This document shows, piece by piece, positions 4,274 to 5,264 of a stretch of 5,264 nt of DNA. The translations under genes and the position numbers were made by a program. Every line of letters begins with the position of its first letter. Within the stretch, counting starts at the first letter, position 1. This DNA is from DASVLX01 sp035552275 (GTDB lineage Bacteria; Actinomycetota; Actinomycetes; Mycobacteriales; Pseudonocardiaceae): positions 1 through 5,264 of the forward strand of contig DASZLR010000182.1 in NCBI GenBank assembly GCA_035552275.1, in the 5' to 3' direction. The notes under the pieces were generated by a model that had not been told where the DNA came from, ran no database searches, and saw only the letters and a list, made by a program, of their open reading frames with translations.

Positions 4274-5264
4274 CAGCCCATCCAGCGCAGAGTGCGGCTC
4301 ACCAGACCACCGACCGGTCGCGGGCGTTGTTCGACCGCGCGGCGGCCGCCACGCCCGGTGGGGTCAACTCGCCGGTGCGCGCGTTCCGGTCGGTCGGCGG
4401 CACGCCTCGGTTCATGGTGTCCGGCTCCGGCCCGTACCTGACTGACGTCGATGGCAACCGCTATGTCGACCTGGTGAGTTCCTGGGGGCCGATGGTCCTC
4501 GGCCACGCCCATCCCGCAGTGGTCGAGGCCGTCCGGTCCGCGGCGACCCATGGCCTGTCGTTCGGCACGCCGACCGAGGGTGAGATCGAGCTGGCCGAGG
4601 AGATCATCGACCGGGTGGCGCCGGTGCAACGGGTGCGGCTGGTCAACTCGGGCACCGAGGCCACGATGAGCGCGATCCGGCTGGCGCGCGGCTTCACCGG
4701 CCGAACGAAGATCATCAAGTTCGCCGGCTGCTACCACGGCCACGTCGACGCGCTGCTCGCCGAAGCCGGTTCCGGCGTCGCCACGCTCGGCCTGCCCAAC
4801 TCGCCGGGCGTCACCGGCGCGCAGGCGGCCGACACGATTGTGTTGCCGTACAACGATCTTGACAGCGTGCGCGCGGCGTTCGCGGCCAATCCGGACAGCA
4901 TCGCGTGCGTGATCACCGAAGCGGCGGCCGGGAACATGGGCGCGGTGCCGCCGGACGACGGGTTCAACGCCGGCCTGCGTGATCTCGCTCACCAGCATGG
5001 CGCGTTGTTGGTGATGGACGAGGTGATGACCGGGTTCCGGGTGTCCCGCTCGGGTTGGTACGGCATCGAGGGCGTGGCCGGCGACCTGTACACGTTCGGC
5101 AAGGTGATGTCCGGCGGGCTGCCGGCGGCGGCGTTCGGCGGGCGGGCGGACGTGATGGCCCGGCTCGCGCCGGAAGGGCCGGTGTATCAGGCGGGCACGC
5201 TGTCCGGGAACCCGGTCGCGGTGGCCGCCGGCCTGGCTTCACTGCGGGCGGCTGATGATGCGGT
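4270..5264 (+). CDS. hemL: glutamate-1-semialdehyde 2,1-aminomutase, 3'-truncated by window end
   Basis: 331 codons are present, of about 430 expected; the gene continues past the window. HemL converts glutamate-1-semialdehyde to 5-aminolevulinate in the C5 pathway to haem, sirohaem and cobalamin, using PLP/PMP in the cytoplasm. Motifs in order: ATPGGVNSPVRAF (27-39), SWGPMVLGHAHP (71-82), SFGTPTEGE (97-105), NSGTEATMSAIRLAR (126-140), FAGCYHGHVD (151-160), AAGNMGAVPP (219-228), MDEVMTGFR with Asp250 contacting the PLP ring, and TFGKVMSGGLPAAAFGG with the Schiff-base Lys278. The GTG start at 4270 lies in a GTGA overlap with the upstream arginase-like gene; only weak GAGA (4257-4260) serves as Shine-Dalgarno, so coupling is likely. 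The N-terminal extension before DRSRALFDRA is short and normal. No defects are seen. Confidence 0.95.
   Translation, partial: MTAHPAQSAAHQTTDRSRALFDRAAAATPGGVNSPVRAFRSVGGTPRFMVSGSGPYLTDVDGNRYVDLVSSWGPMVLGHAHPAVVEAVRSAATHGLSFGTPTEGEIELAEEIIDRVAPVQRVRLVNSGTEATMSAIRLARGFTGRTKIIKFAGCYHGHVDALLAEAGSGVATLGLPNSPGVTGAQAADTIVLPYNDLDSVRAAFAANPDSIACVITEAAAGNMGAVPPDDGFNAGLRDLAHQHGALLVMDEVMTGFRVSRSGWYGIEGVAGDLYTFGKVMSGGLPAAAFGGRADVMARLAPEGPVYQAGTLSGNPVAVAAGLASLRAADDA

Noticed and set aside
4204..4998. Long minus-strand open frame (264 codons) opposite the arginase end and hemL
   Set aside because: It is antisense to hemL, whose motifs are unmistakable. The translation is Arg/Gly/Asp-rich with no recognisable domain, typical of the shadow frame of a high-GC gene.

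Overview
The window looks like chromosomal DNA from a high-GC actinomycete. G+C is roughly two thirds by eye, wobble positions are strongly G/C, GTG starts occur, and a DUF5753 XRE regulator is paired with a DUF397 protein, a combination I know only from Actinobacteria. A Pseudonocardiales-type genome is a plausible but unproven guess. There are no RNA genes, CRISPR arrays or transposases, and genes are packed tightly on both strands.

Layout: 1-175 is the C-terminal end of a family-5 ABC-transporter solute-binding protein (+). It converges 4 bp away on a TetR regulator (180-746, -). The TetR gene is divergent from a gluconate-5-dehydrogenase-like SDR oxidoreductase (834-1601, +). The gap between them holds a perfect 9-4-9 inverted repeat overlapping plausible promoters in both directions, the usual layout of a TetR repressor controlling itself and its divergent target. 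After the SDR comes a 14-bp tandem duplication with a 16-bp palindrome, then a decayed GNAT acetyltransferase (1639-2060, +) with an apparent internal deletion and a frameshift.

The middle of the window is a compact regulatory cassette on the minus strand: an XRE/DUF5753 regulator (2223-3095), translationally coupled through an ATGA overlap to a small DUF397 protein (2053-2226). Divergent from it is an unrecognised 99-residue protein (3185-3484, +). The XRE 5' end carries a 14-bp perfect palindrome flanked by AGCAAC repeats.

The right side holds an arginase-fold protein (3512-4273, +) that keeps the metal-binding aspartates but has lost several residues needed for arginine hydrolysis. Its stop overlaps the GTG start of hemL (glutamate-1-semialdehyde aminomutase, tetrapyrrole synthesis) by 4 bases; hemL runs off the window end. 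Two start regions (XRE and the arginase-like gene) look like leaderless promoters: TAnnnT followed by 7 nt and ATG.

The most interesting items are the altered arginase-like protein coupled to hemL, the XRE-DUF397 cassette with its uncharacterised divergent neighbour, and the doubly damaged acetyltransferase.
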